Below are positions 17,763-26,687 of a stretch of DNA of 64,000 bases, piece by piece; within the stretch, counting starts at the first letter, position 1, and the number at the start of each line of letters is the position of its first letter. Origin of the DNA: Agrobacterium rosae (GTDB lineage Bacteria; Pseudomonadota; Alphaproteobacteria; Rhizobiales; Rhizobiaceae); the NCBI RefSeq assembly GCF_002915175.1, contig NZ_NXEJ01000008.1, positions 62,001 through 126,000 on the forward strand, written 5' to 3'. The notes under the pieces were generated by a model. That model did not search any database. It was not told the origin of the DNA and saw nothing but the letters and a program-made list of their open reading frames with translations. Position numbers and translations under genes: made by a program.

Positions 17763-20066
17763 TCAATCCAGCCCTGCCATCACCTTGTCCAGCGTGATGG
17801 GCAAATCTCTGATACGGACGCCTGTTGCGTTGTAGATGGCATTGGCAATGGCAGCGCCGACGCCGGTAATGCCGATTTCGCCGATGCCGCGCGCGCCCAT
17901 CGGTGCCTGCGGGTCCGGCTTGTTGGTATACATGACGTCAATCGGCGGAACGTCCATCTGCACTGGGACGTGGTAGTCAGCCAGTGAGGCGTTGACGACA
18001 CGACCGGTCCGTTCATCGAAGTTGGTTTCTTCTGTGAGCGCAAGACCAATGCCCATGATGATGCCACCCTTAAACTGACTGGTCGCCATCTTGGCATTCA
18101 GTATCTGCCCGGCATCGAAGGAGCCAAGGAAGCGCGACACCCTTGTTTCTCCCGTGATAGCGCTCACGCGAACCTCGCAAAACTGAGCGCCATAGGAATG
18201 CATCGAAAAGGCTTCCATCTCTGCAGGTGCTGAGCCTTCAGCTTCGCAAACCAACTCATCGCGCCCTGCCCTGCGCAGGATGGATTGATAGCTTTCGAAA
18301 CGACTATGATCTTCCATGTGTCCAAGTCCACCATCTCTCGGCTCGACTTCGGCAAGCGACAGCCCCGCCAGTGGCGAATCGTTACCCGCAAGCTTGATCA
18401 GTTCCTCCACGAAGACTTCCGTTGCCGCAATTACAGCGCCACCAATCGAGGCGGTCTGCGTCGAGCCTCCGGCAATCACACCTCGCGGAAGGCTGCTGTC
18501 GCCATATTCGAAGGTGACGTGTTCCAAAGGCACGCCAAGACGAACAGCGATATGCTGAGCCTGTGCGGTGGCTGTTCCCATTCCCATATCGTGAACAGCC
18601 GTGGAAACAGTGACATGGCCCTCTGCCGTCAGTCGGATTCTCGCCGCCCCACCGGGGAAGCGATGGTAGGGATAGGTTGCGGTTGCACAGCCCATGCCAA
18701 TCAGCCATTCGCCCTCTCGCCTCTGGCGCGGCGTCTGGCTTCGACGGTACCAGCCGAAGCGCTCGGCTCCTTTTTCATAGGCCTCGATCAGGTAGCGTGA
18801 TGAGAAAGGCTTACCTGTCGTCGGGTCTTTTTCCGGTTCGATGCGGCGGCGAAGTTCTATGGGGTCCATCACCAGCTTATCGGCCAGTTCATCCAGTGCG
18901 CATTCAAGCGCGAATGTGCCGACGGATTCGCCCGGCGCTCGCATGAAGGTGTTCACCAACATATCCATGTCGGCGACATCCTGCGCCAAACGGAAGGTCT
19001 TTGCCGCGTAGAGATGACGGGCCGGAAAAGTAAATTGCTCCGGGCAGGAGTTGTGCAGCGTCATCGCTGCCGTGCCGGTATGGATCAACGCATCGAGCGT
19101 GCCGTCGGGGTTTGCCCCCAGTGCCACACGCTGTTCGGTCACTGTGCGACCACCGACAATGCGAAACACGCCTTCGCGCGACAGCATGATACGCACTGGC
19201 CGCCCAGCGAGCTTGGATGCGGCGCAGGCGAGGATTTGATGGTCCCAAAGACATTTTCCGCCGAAACCGCCTCCGACATAGGGCGATGTTACATGGACTT
19301 TGCCGGTCTCAAGGCCGAAGATGTCACAGAGCTGGCCTGCTGTCAGATCCAACAGCTGGCTGGCATCGTGTACGCGCAATTCGTCATTGTTCCATGCCAC
19401 GGTGGCGGCATGCAGCTCGATGGCATTGTGATTGTGGCGCGGCGTCCTGTAAATGACGTCCACCTTGACTGCGGCATCAGCCAGCGCTTTTTCCGCATCG
19501 CCAATTTCAAGGATCGGCGGCTGGCCAAGCAGCGTTTCCAGCTGTCGTGGCGTTTTCTTCGCTTCCTCGAACGATGTGACCGCCGGCAGTGAAGCATATG
19601 TTGCCTTGACGAGCGAAGCCGCATAATCGGCCTGCTCCTGCGTATCCGCCAGAACGACCGCGACCGGCTGGCCGTTCCAGTGGATTTCATCGGTCTGCAT
19701 GACGGGCAGATCGCTGGCACCTGCGGCTGATGGAGACGACATCATCAGCGAGGGTGCCTTCATGCGCGGCGCATTGTGATAGGTCATCACGAGCACGACG
19801 CCAGACGCCGCTTCCGCCGCCTTCACATCGAGATCGACAATGCGCCCGCGCGCGATGGTGCTGAAGACAAGAGCCGCATAGCTGATGTTCTCATACGGAA
19901 ACTCGGCTGCAAACCGCGTCTTTCCCTGAACCTTCATCGGCCCGTCGATGCGGGATACGGGCTGCCCGAGCGCTCCATGTTTGCGCAACATCGGATCAGC
20001 CGTAATGGCTGGCTGCCAGCGGCCCGGTTTGCTAGCCTCTGGCTTTGTTTGGGTTTCGGCGCTCAT
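17763..20066 (-). CDS. Molybdenum hydroxylase large subunit (xanthine dehydrogenase / aldehyde oxidoreductase family)
   Basis: A 767-residue molybdenum-cofactor-binding catalytic subunit of the PaoC/YagR type. After a short N-terminal tail come the hammerhead domain (VSRIDGPMKVQGKTRFAAE), the Moco-binding segments PYVGGGFGGK and FMRAPGES, and the active-site region GARGIGEIG with the catalytic Glu. It would hydroxylate an aldehyde or N-heterocycle; the substrate is not readable. Its start overlaps the FAD subunit stop by 4 bases, so it is the last gene of the four-gene operon. Confidence 0.92.
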   Translation of the reverse strand: MSAETQTKPEASKPGRWQPAITADPMLRKHGALGQPVSRIDGPMKVQGKTRFAAEFPYENISYAALVFSTIARGRIVDLDVKAAEAASGVVLVMTYHNAPRMKAPSLMMSSPSAAGASDLPVMQTDEIHWNGQPVAVVLADTQEQADYAASLVKATYASLPAVTSFEEAKKTPRQLETLLGQPPILEIGDAEKALADAAVKVDVIYRTPRHNHNAIELHAATVAWNNDELRVHDASQLLDLTAGQLCDIFGLETGKVHVTSPYVGGGFGGKCLWDHQILACAASKLAGRPVRIMLSREGVFRIVGGRTVTEQRVALGANPDGTLDALIHTGTAAMTLHNSCPEQFTFPARHLYAAKTFRLAQDVADMDMLVNTFMRAPGESVGTFALECALDELADKLVMDPIELRRRIEPEKDPTTGKPFSSRYLIEAYEKGAERFGWYRRSQTPRQRREGEWLIGMGCATATYPYHRFPGGAARIRLTAEGHVTVSTAVHDMGMGTATAQAQHIAVRLGVPLEHVTFEYGDSSLPRGVIAGGSTQTASIGGAVIAATEVFVEELIKLAGNDSPLAGLSLAEVEPRDGGLGHMEDHSRFESYQSILRRAGRDELVCEAEGSAPAEMEAFSMHSYGAQFCEVRVSAITGETRVSRFLGSFDAGQILNAKMATSQFKGGIIMGIGLALTEETNFDERTGRVVNASLADYHVPVQMDVPPIDVMYTNKPDPQAPMGARGIGEIGITGVGAAIANAIYNATGVRIRDLPITLDKVMAGLD

Positions 20067-21052
20067 GCGTTTTCTCCCTTCAACTCATCGAGAACCGCAA
20101 CGATGGTGCGTTTCGCAAGTTCGATTTTGAACGCGTTGTCTCGCAGTCCAACGGCATCTGCCAGTTCAGCCTCAGCAGCAGCCCGGAAACTGTCGGCACT
20201 TGCCTTCTGGCCCTTCAACGCCGCCTCGGCTTTCAGAGCGCGCCAAGGTTTATGGGCAACGCCACCAAGCGCCAGCCTCACGTCTCGCACCACACCGGCG
20301 TCATCAATATCAATCGCCGCGGAAACGGATATGAGTGCGAAAGCGTAGCTCGCACGATCTCTGACCTTCCGGTAGGTGGATTGTTTCGCAAAGGCGAGCG
20401 ATGGAATTTCGACCGCCGTAATCAGCTCATCTGGTTGTAGTTCGGTTTCCACATCGGGCCGATCGCCAGGCAAACGGTGCAGATCGCGCAACGGCATGCT
20501 GCGCGTGCCTGCCGGTCCTTGCAGATGAATAACGGCATCCAGCGCAACGAGGGCTACGCACATGTCGGAAGGGTGGGTGGCGACACAGGCGTCAGATGCG
20601 CCGAGAATTGCGTGATAGCGATTGAACCCTTCCATTGCATCACAGCCAGCGTGTGGCTGGCGTTTGTTGCAGCGGGCCGCATTGTCGTAAAAATACCGGC
20701 AGCGGGTACGTTGCAGGATGTTGCCACCGACGGTCGCGACATTGCGGATCTGTGCACTCGCCCCAGCCAGAATAGCTCGGGACAGAAGCGGGAAATGAGC
20801 ACGCACGGCATCATGGGATGCCAGTGCGGTGTTTTTCACACCTGCACCGATGAGCAGGCTGCCATCGGCGCGCTGCTCGATGGTGCCGGGTAGATGCGTT
20901 ATATCGACAAGTGTTTCCGGATGTTCGACAGTCTCACGCATGAGATCGACGAGATTGGTGCCGCCGCCGAGATATTTGGCGGCAGGACCAGCTTGCTTGA
21001 GTGTGATGGCGGAAGCGGCATCCGATGCCTGATGGTAGGAAAATATGTTCAT
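20063..21052 (-). CDS. Molybdenum hydroxylase FAD subunit with extra iron-sulfur segment
   Basis: A 329-residue FAD-binding subunit (CO-dehydrogenase flavoprotein family, PaoB-like). The FAD loops YLGGGTNLVDLM and ATVGGNILQRT are present. Immediately after comes a Cys-rich insert (CRYFYDNAARCNKRQPHAGC plus a later Cys near SDAC) of the kind that binds a [4Fe-4S] cluster in PaoB. It relays electrons between the 2Fe-2S subunit and the external acceptor. Overlaps both neighbours by 4 bases. Confidence 0.91.
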   Translation of the reverse strand: MNIFSYHQASDAASAITLKQAGPAAKYLGGGTNLVDLMRETVEHPETLVDITHLPGTIEQRADGSLLIGAGVKNTALASHDAVRAHFPLLSRAILAGASAQIRNVATVGGNILQRTRCRYFYDNAARCNKRQPHAGCDAMEGFNRYHAILGASDACVATHPSDMCVALVALDAVIHLQGPAGTRSMPLRDLHRLPGDRPDVETELQPDELITAVEIPSLAFAKQSTYRKVRDRASYAFALISVSAAIDIDDAGVVRDVRLALGGVAHKPWRALKAEAALKGQKASADSFRAAAEAELADAVGLRDNAFKIELAKRTIVAVLDELKGENA

Positions 21053-21582
21053 GCCCGTGCCCTTCCCTCGGTCGGCGCGACTGCTTGATGGGCCAGTGTC
21101 TCGGAAATCGCTTCGACGATGCCGTTATAGGCACCGCACCGACAGAGATTGCCACTCATGCGTTCACGGATTTCTGTAACGTCAACCGCAACACTGGTCG
21201 CTGACAGATCGCAGGTCACGGCACTCGGGATGTTGCGTTCGATCTCGCTTGCCATCCCGACGGCGGAACAGAGTTGCCCCGGCGTGCAGTAGCCACATTG
21301 AAAACCATCATGTTCGATAAATGCTTTTTGCAAGGGATGAAGATTGCCGTTGGCGGCAAGCCCTTCGACCGTGGTGATGCTACGGCCCTGATATTGAACC
21401 GCGAGCGCCAGACAGGAATTGATGCGTTCACCATCAACCAGAACGGTACACGCACCGCAGGCACCCTGATCACACCCCTTCTTGGTTCCGGTAAACCCCA
21501 GATAGTTTCGCATAAGATCAAGCAGCGATGTGCGGATATCCGCATCCACCTCGATCTGTTCTCCATTGATGGTAAAACGCAT
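21049..21582 (-). CDS. Molybdenum hydroxylase 2Fe-2S subunit
   Basis: A 177-residue subunit with two [2Fe-2S] clusters. The plant-ferredoxin-type site is GCDQGACGACTV with a later NSC; the second helical domain has CGYCTPG and CRCGAY. The start at 21582 has GGGAG 8 bases upstream. From this start there is no twin-arginine signal peptide, unlike periplasmic PaoA, so the enzyme is predicted to be cytoplasmic. Confidence 0.92.
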   Translation of the reverse strand: MRFTINGEQIEVDADIRTSLLDLMRNYLGFTGTKKGCDQGACGACTVLVDGERINSCLALAVQYQGRSITTVEGLAANGNLHPLQKAFIEHDGFQCGYCTPGQLCSAVGMASEIERNIPSAVTCDLSATSVAVDVTEIRERMSGNLCRCGAYNGIVEAISETLAHQAVAPTEGRARA

Positions 21583-21729
21583 AGGACATCTCCCTTGGCT
21601 TAAACGCATTGGTGATGGTGGATCGCAGACCATGATATGCCTGCGGATTCAGTTGTTCCTCCGGCGAGGACATGTCTGCTTGCTGTAGTGCCAAACGGCC
21701 CTGATCGAACCGTTTCGCGTTGCGATCTT

Positions 21730-22737
21730 TTAGGTCGACGTCAGACTGGACTGCCGACAGGCCGCAATATCCGCAATGACCGAGAGCGCCAGAGAATGCG
21801 CATCGCGCGCCCGTCCGAACAGCCCGATTGGCGCTTTGATCCTCCCGATAACGTCACTGGAATGTCCAATCTCCCGCAACCGCTCCACGCGTCTTTCGTG
21901 CGTGCGGGAGCTGCCCAGAGCACCGATGTAGAACGGGTTCGCGTTGAGTGCAGCGTTCAGCACCGGCATTTCCAGTTCGATATCATGCTGAAGTAGTGCA
22001 ACGGCCGTGTCTGCATCGATCATGGATGGGTCGAGACCCCCAACCCCGGCTTGATCGTAAAGGATAACCTCATAACCCGCCGCCTCCGCAACCTGCGCAG
22101 CGACTTCGACTTCCAAAGTCCGCCCGGACAGCAAAACGCGTACGGCTGGGCGATAACACGTCACGAAGACATCCCCGTCCCATCCGGTGTGAGGGCCATT
22201 GGCACCGAATGAGAGCTGCTCATTGCCTGAAGCGTATGAAAGACTGGCTTCCTGACGATTCCTCATTCGCGTAACGACGGAACAGATCGGCTCGATGTCG
22301 CGAAGCATATGGATTGCAACCGTGATGCCGCCCCCACAGGGCAAGATGATATCAAAAAAAGGAGACCCTTCCCCCAACATCACAAAACGGTCATGACCAC
22401 TGGCAAATGCTTCTAACGCTTCAGCCGCGATAGCCGCCTCCGTGCAGCCTCCAGACACATAGCCGCAATAGCGACCATCATCGGCGACAGCCATGTGTGC
22501 TCCAAGCGGCCGGGACGAACCGCCGCGGATTTCGACCAAGGTACACAGCGCCATCTGATAGCCGGCCTCGACCATTCGAACAGCGAAATCGAGAACGTCG
22601 ATTGCGCTGTCGGTTGAGAGGGCTTTTTTTGGCACAGGCTTATCTTCGCCAAGCCGTGCCGTTAAGGCCTGCCGAGAGAGAGGGAACGATTTGCTGCCGA
22701 GGCTGTTTTGCAAAGTAGGAAGGATCGATTGCGTCAT
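21730..22737 (-). CDS. XdhC/PaoD-type molybdenum-cofactor maturation factor
   Basis: A 335-residue protein with an N-terminal XdhC domain (LVEIRGGSSRPLGAHMAVADDG, YVSGGCTEAAIAAEAL) and a C-terminal Rossmann-like domain (YIGALGSSRTHERR). Members of this family bind and sulfurate the molybdenum cofactor and insert it into the large subunit. Here it is the promoter-proximal gene, 147 bases ahead of the 2Fe-2S subunit, and is divergent from the TetR gene. Confidence 0.89.
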   Translation of the reverse strand: MTQSILPTLQNSLGSKSFPLSRQALTARLGEDKPVPKKALSTDSAIDVLDFAVRMVEAGYQMALCTLVEIRGGSSRPLGAHMAVADDGRYCGYVSGGCTEAAIAAEALEAFASGHDRFVMLGEGSPFFDIILPCGGGITVAIHMLRDIEPICSVVTRMRNRQEASLSYASGNEQLSFGANGPHTGWDGDVFVTCYRPAVRVLLSGRTLEVEVAAQVAEAAGYEVILYDQAGVGGLDPSMIDADTAVALLQHDIELEMPVLNAALNANPFYIGALGSSRTHERRVERLREIGHSSDVIGRIKAPIGLFGRARDAHSLALSVIADIAACRQSSLTST

Positions 22738-22883
22738 AACGGCTCCTGCTTTCGATCTGAATTAAACGCTAAACCTCAAGACGGTCGGTTGGTTCCGACT
22801 TCACAGCCATTCATCAGCTATGTGATATGATTTGGCATGACAGCCACCCCACATCTGAACTAAAGATTTAGGAGCTCTCCGAC

Positions 22884-22905
22884 TAAACGGAGGAGCCTCC
22901 GTTTA
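22884..22905. promoter_or_regulatory. Perfect palindromic TetR-type operator
   Basis: TAAACGGAGG-AG-CCTCCGTTTA: perfect 10-bp arms around a 2-base centre. It lies 53 bases before the TetR start and 146 bases before the hydroxylase operon, the classic size and position for a TetR operator controlling both directions. Confidence 0.8.
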
Positions 22906-22958
22906 ATCTAGTGACTTGCGATCATTCGTCAAGCCTTTTCGTGTGGAGAGAATTTAAA

Positions 22959-23546
22959 GTGCCGCAGGAGCGACCACAGCAATCGGGTGTCCAGCCCAAA
23001 CTGCGCGCCGACGCACGCCGAAACCGTGACAGGCTGATTGAAGTCGCAGCATTGGCATTCGCAGAGCAAGGTGCAGCCGCCTCACTCGAAGACATCGCCC
23101 GGCGCACCGGTGTGGGCATAGGCACGCTTTACCGGCATTTCCCAACCCGGGAGCATCTGGTCGAAGTCGTTTACCGTCGAGAACTGGAACTAATTGCCAC
23201 CGCTGCCACGGACCTGATCGCGGAGAAAGAGCCAGATGTTGCGCTGGAGGAGTGGATGAGCCGGTTTGTCGGGTATATGGCCGCCAAGCGCGGCATGGCG
23301 AGCAGCTTGAAACTGCTTTTCACATCCAATTCCACTCTTTTTGCCGACGGATCAAGAATCCTGCATACAGCGTTCGGTGAACTTCTCGACAAAGCAGTCA
23401 AGGCCGGGTCTATTAAAGGCGACATAGAAGCGGCAGACGTTTTGAACGCGCTGTTCGGCATTTACTCAATTCCCGATGGCCCGGACTGGCGCGAGCGGGC
23501 AAACAGGATTGTTCGCCTGGTCATGGACGGATTGAGAGCTCGGTAG
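22959..23546 (+). CDS. TetR-family transcriptional regulator
   Basis: A 195-residue repressor starting at GTG 22959, chosen for the GGAGAG 8 bases upstream; another GTG at 22911 sits right after the operator and has no such site. The helix-turn-helix is ASLEDIARRTGVGIGTLYRHFPTREHL, near residues 40-66. The C-terminal half is the ligand and dimerisation domain. It is divergent from the molybdenum hydroxylase operon and probably represses it and itself until an aldehyde or related ligand binds (inference). Confidence 0.9.
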   Translation: MPQERPQQSGVQPKLRADARRNRDRLIEVAALAFAEQGAAASLEDIARRTGVGIGTLYRHFPTREHLVEVVYRRELELIATAATDLIAEKEPDVALEEWMSRFVGYMAAKRGMASSLKLLFTSNSTLFADGSRILHTAFGELLDKAVKAGSIKGDIEAADVLNALFGIYSIPDGPDWRERANRIVRLVMDGLRAR

Positions 23547-23556
23547 AGTAAAAACA

Positions 23557-23583
23557 AAAAAGCCGCTACGAGAGCGGCTTTTT
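23557..23583. terminator. Bidirectional intrinsic terminator
   Basis: AAAAAGCCGCT-5-AGCGGCTTTTT: an 11-bp perfect stem with T-runs in both directions. It lies between the convergent TetR and outer-membrane-protein genes and serves both. Confidence 0.93.
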
Positions 23584-23600
23584 CAGGTATCGGGCTGAAC

Positions 23601-24317
23601 TTAGAACTGGCGTCTGAAACCAGCAACAACGGCATGGCTGCTGAAATCAGTGCTCGATACTGAGCCATCACGCGCAGTGAAGTCGAAGTCATCTGCTGCC
23701 GTGTAGCGATAACCGATATCGAACGTCGTATTGCTGAACAGCGTGCTATCTCTGAAGAACGAGATCGTGTTGAGATCGATACCGACGCCGAGATCAAGAT
23801 GATAAGCAAATTTCGTATCGTCGTCATCCATTGCCACGCCAGTCGTAGACACACCCTGTCGACGCAATTCGAGGTTCATCGCACCGATACCACCGCCAAA
23901 ATACGGCGTAAAAGCGGTGTTTGTGGGGATGTCGAGGTAGGCGTTGACGAAGCCCTGAATGGTACGCGCGTCACCGAACGAGTCCGACCCGAAGTTTACG
24001 CCACCACCGCTGATTTCGTCGGCATCTGCTGTACCGTAACCGATTTCAAGCTCGAGGCGCGGAGAAACAAAACCGTATGATCCGAAGCTGTAACCGGCGC
24101 GCAATCCGCTGTAAAAACCAAAATCGTAGTCAGCGTCGTAAGACGTGCCGCCAAATGTGTAATTTGTATTATCCGGGAACGTCAGGCTGCTGACCGAGCC
24201 GAGGTAAAAACCGCTTTTATCGGCAACGACAACAGGCTCATTCTGAATGATATCAGCGGCAGTTGCGGATGATGCCAGAAGAGCCAGCAAGCCTGCCAAT
24301 TTAACGACTTTTTGCAT
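23601..24317 (-). CDS. Outer-membrane beta-barrel protein
   Basis: A 238-residue protein with a 20-residue signal peptide (MQKVVKLAGLLALLASSATA) and an 8-strand-type barrel pattern: alternating aromatic/hydrophobic strands separated by Gly/Asp-rich turns (GFYLGSVSSL, GLRAGYSFG, PYFGGGIGAMNL, TTFDIGYRYTAADD) and a C-terminal Phe suited to BAM recognition. It resembles the rhizobial Omp25/RopB-like small porin-fold family. A structural or porin role cannot be separated by sequence. Confidence 0.85.
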   Translation of the reverse strand: MQKVVKLAGLLALLASSATAADIIQNEPVVVADKSGFYLGSVSSLTFPDNTNYTFGGTSYDADYDFGFYSGLRAGYSFGSYGFVSPRLELEIGYGTADADEISGGGVNFGSDSFGDARTIQGFVNAYLDIPTNTAFTPYFGGGIGAMNLELRRQGVSTTGVAMDDDDTKFAYHLDLGVGIDLNTISFFRDSTLFSNTTFDIGYRYTAADDFDFTARDGSVSSTDFSSHAVVAGFRRQF

Positions 24318-24683
24318 TTCGGTAGACCTTTCAGAAGAATCGGCCCCCGCCGTTCCCTATAGAAGTCACCGGACGAGCGTGATGTCTAAGTAATTTAGCA
24401 TAAATTCACGTCTGTCGTTGAATGTTGCCATTTAGCGTTGCTTATCCGCAACTCATGACCACGGGCTGTGCCTGAACTACCACGCCATATGCATCAACGA
24501 CCTCGCCTATAAGCGTATATAAGGAACTGGATATCAACACGTGCGTTCACGCGTCGCAGCAGCACTCAAGCTGCATGCGCTTCACTGAGTAAGGCTGCTC
24601 GCCAAAGCTATTGCACATCCGCTGGTGCCCTTTGTCGCCGTTGTCCACATGGTGAACCTGATGGTCAAATGGCGGGAAGAAGA
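24318..24683. other. Divergent intergenic region upstream of the barrel and AI-2E-family genes
   Basis: 366 bases. It holds an AAGG ribosome-binding site for the barrel gene, an EcfG-like promoter at 24523-24547 pointing toward the AI-2E-family gene, and an untranslated stretch of about 130 bases after it. No gene-like frame is apparent. Confidence 0.6.
24523..24547 (+). promoter_or_regulatory. Candidate EcfG (general stress sigma) promoter
   Basis: GGAAC-N16-CGTT, an exact match to the alphaproteobacterial EcfG consensus. It is on the strand of the AI-2E-family gene, 137 bases upstream of its start. Confidence 0.65.
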
Positions 24684-26633
24684 ATGGCAAGTCTAAAGAC
24701 AATCAATCCGTTGCAGCCGAGGGTGACTTATCCCAGCGCCGACACGGCATCGAGCACCATACTGTCGGGTCGAACCGTACTCATCCTGATCGGCGTGGCT
24801 TTTCTTTTGCGGGTCGGCCAGGAAATCTTTGTTCCGCTGGCGCTGTCGCTTCTTCTTTCCTTCACCCTTGCTCCAATCGTGTCGTTCCTCCGAAAGCGGT
24901 ATATCCCAAAAGTTTTGGCGGTTATTCTCGCCGTGACATCGGCTTTTTGTGCCATAGCCATTTTCAGCTTCATCGTTGCCACGCAAGTTGCAAACCTTGC
25001 CGAGAACATTCCCACCTATCAGCGCAATATCGTCAGCAAGGTCCAGCTGCTCGCTCAGGCAGGCTCTGGTAATGGCATCCTCGACCATCTCAGCAAGGTG
25101 GTGGAAAAGGTCGGCGCTGAGATACAGACAAGAGCCACCGAGAGTCAGGACGCACCAGCGCCTGAAATCACGGCTCGGGAGCCTATGCCGGTCGAGATCA
25201 TTTCCCGCACCAATCCGCTGCAAACCCTCGGCAACCTTATCCTGCCCCTCATCAGTCCGTTCGCGACGGCAGGTCTCGTCATTGTGCTGGTCATCTTCAT
25301 ACTATTGGAGCGTGAAGATCTGCGCGACAGGTTCATTCGGCTTGTCGGCTTGAGCGACCTGCACCGAACGACCGCAGCACTTCAAGATGCCGGAAAAAGA
25401 GTGGGCAAATATCTGCTCATGCAATTGGTCGTCAATGCTCTCTACGCCCTGCCTATCACCATTGGCTTGTGGCTTCTGGGAATACCCAATGCGATTCTGT
25501 GGGGTCTTCTCACGCTGGTCCTCCGGTTCGTCCCATATATCGGCCCGGTCATCGGTATGATCCTTCCACTTTTTCTGGCTCTGGCAATTGCCCCGGGCTG
25601 GTCGCTCGTTGCTTGGGTCGCGGCTCTGTTTTTGACGACGGAGCTGGTAAGCAACAACGTCATTGAGCCTTGGCTTTATGGCTCGCACACGGGATTGTCC
25701 CCCCTGGCAATCATCGTCTCGGCGATCTTCTGGTCCTGGCTCTGGGGACCGATTGGTTTGATGCTATCGACACCGTTGACCGTCTGCCTGGTTGTCCTTG
25801 GTCGCTACGTTCCGCAGTTCGGATTTCTTGACGTTCTCCTCGGGAACGAGCCTGTCCTCGAGCTCCATGAAAAACTCTATCAGAGGCTTTTGGCTGGCGA
25901 TCCGAATGAAGCTACCGACAATGCCGAGGAATATCTCAAGCAGGAATATCTCGTCGATTATTACGACAAGGTAGGGCTCCCTGCTCTTCTTCTCGGCGAG
26001 ATGGACCGGCAGCGCGGCGTGATGTCGGATTCGCAGATCGAATTGTTTTCTTCAAGTTCCATGACGTTGGTCGAAAATCTTTCAGACATCGCTGATGAGG
26101 AGGAAAACGAAGAGCTGGACGATACCGCAGAGATAACACCGACGCTGCCGGACGAAACAGATTTGCCCGATGGTAAAGGCCAATCGGTTTTATGCCTTGG
26201 CGGTCGCGGAGCCATTGATGACGCCGCATCCTTGATGTTGTCGCAAATCATCGAGGTGCAGGGAGCCGCAGTCACGTCTGCAAGTTATGCCGACCTGGCT
26301 GTCAGGACCTCGCTGAAACTGAATATCGACGGCGTCAACACAGCTGTCGTCTCATTCCTCAATGGCAACTCCAAATCCCATGCACGCCAGATCGTTCGTC
26401 GTCTCAAACGCATCAATCCCTCCATACGGGTGGGAATACTCATACCCACCGCGAACGGCCAGAACTACGCGCAAATCGCCGCCGATGAGATAGGTGCCGA
26501 CTTTGTCGCGATGTCGTTGAACGAGGCAGCAAAACTGTCGTTGACTCCAACCACGCCGACGAAGCTCGTGGCTATCGCGCGGAAAGTTGGTCATCCAAAA
26601 TTGAGGACAATCAAGCCGGTTGCCGCGGCTTGA
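24684..26633 (+). CDS. AI-2E-family (PerM/TqsA) transporter with a C-terminal Rossmann-like extension
   Basis: A 649-residue inner-membrane protein. The start at 24684 has GGGAAG upstream; an ATG at 24669 is possible. Residues 25-400 are the family domain: two N-terminal hydrophobic pairs, a loop region and a five-helix C-terminal cluster (LVLRFVPYIGPVIGM, NNVIEPWLYGSHTGLSPL). The family includes TqsA and sodium/proton exchangers, so an AI-2 role is not implied. Beyond it lie an acidic linker (near 470-495) and about 120 residues alternating beta strands and helices (VLCLGG, AAVTSASYADLA, TAVVSFLNG, VGILIPTANGQN, ADFVAMSLNEA), a Rossmann/B12-binding-like fold without the His of the B12 motif. 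An EcfG-like promoter lies upstream. Confidence 0.88.
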   Translation: MASLKTINPLQPRVTYPSADTASSTILSGRTVLILIGVAFLLRVGQEIFVPLALSLLLSFTLAPIVSFLRKRYIPKVLAVILAVTSAFCAIAIFSFIVATQVANLAENIPTYQRNIVSKVQLLAQAGSGNGILDHLSKVVEKVGAEIQTRATESQDAPAPEITAREPMPVEIISRTNPLQTLGNLILPLISPFATAGLVIVLVIFILLEREDLRDRFIRLVGLSDLHRTTAALQDAGKRVGKYLLMQLVVNALYALPITIGLWLLGIPNAILWGLLTLVLRFVPYIGPVIGMILPLFLALAIAPGWSLVAWVAALFLTTELVSNNVIEPWLYGSHTGLSPLAIIVSAIFWSWLWGPIGLMLSTPLTVCLVVLGRYVPQFGFLDVLLGNEPVLELHEKLYQRLLAGDPNEATDNAEEYLKQEYLVDYYDKVGLPALLLGEMDRQRGVMSDSQIELFSSSSMTLVENLSDIADEEENEELDDTAEITPTLPDETDLPDGKGQSVLCLGGRGAIDDAASLMLSQIIEVQGAAVTSASYADLAVRTSLKLNIDGVNTAVVSFLNGNSKSHARQIVRRLKRINPSIRVGILIPTANGQNYAQIAADEIGADFVAMSLNEAAKLSLTPTTPTKLVAIARKVGHPKLRTIKPVAAA

Positions 26634-26638
26634 TTGTC
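26606..26638 (+). terminator. 13-bp stem-loop spanning the stop codon of the AI-2E-family gene
   Basis: GACAATCAAGCCG and CGGCTTGATTGTC form a perfect 13-bp stem around a 7-base loop. The stop codon (26631-26633) lies in the 3' arm. No T-run follows, so it may be a weak terminator or a stability element. Confidence 0.6.
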
Positions 26639-26687
26639 GACTATGGGCGAAGGTCGATTAAAAGCATTCAAGCCGAAACCCGTGGCG

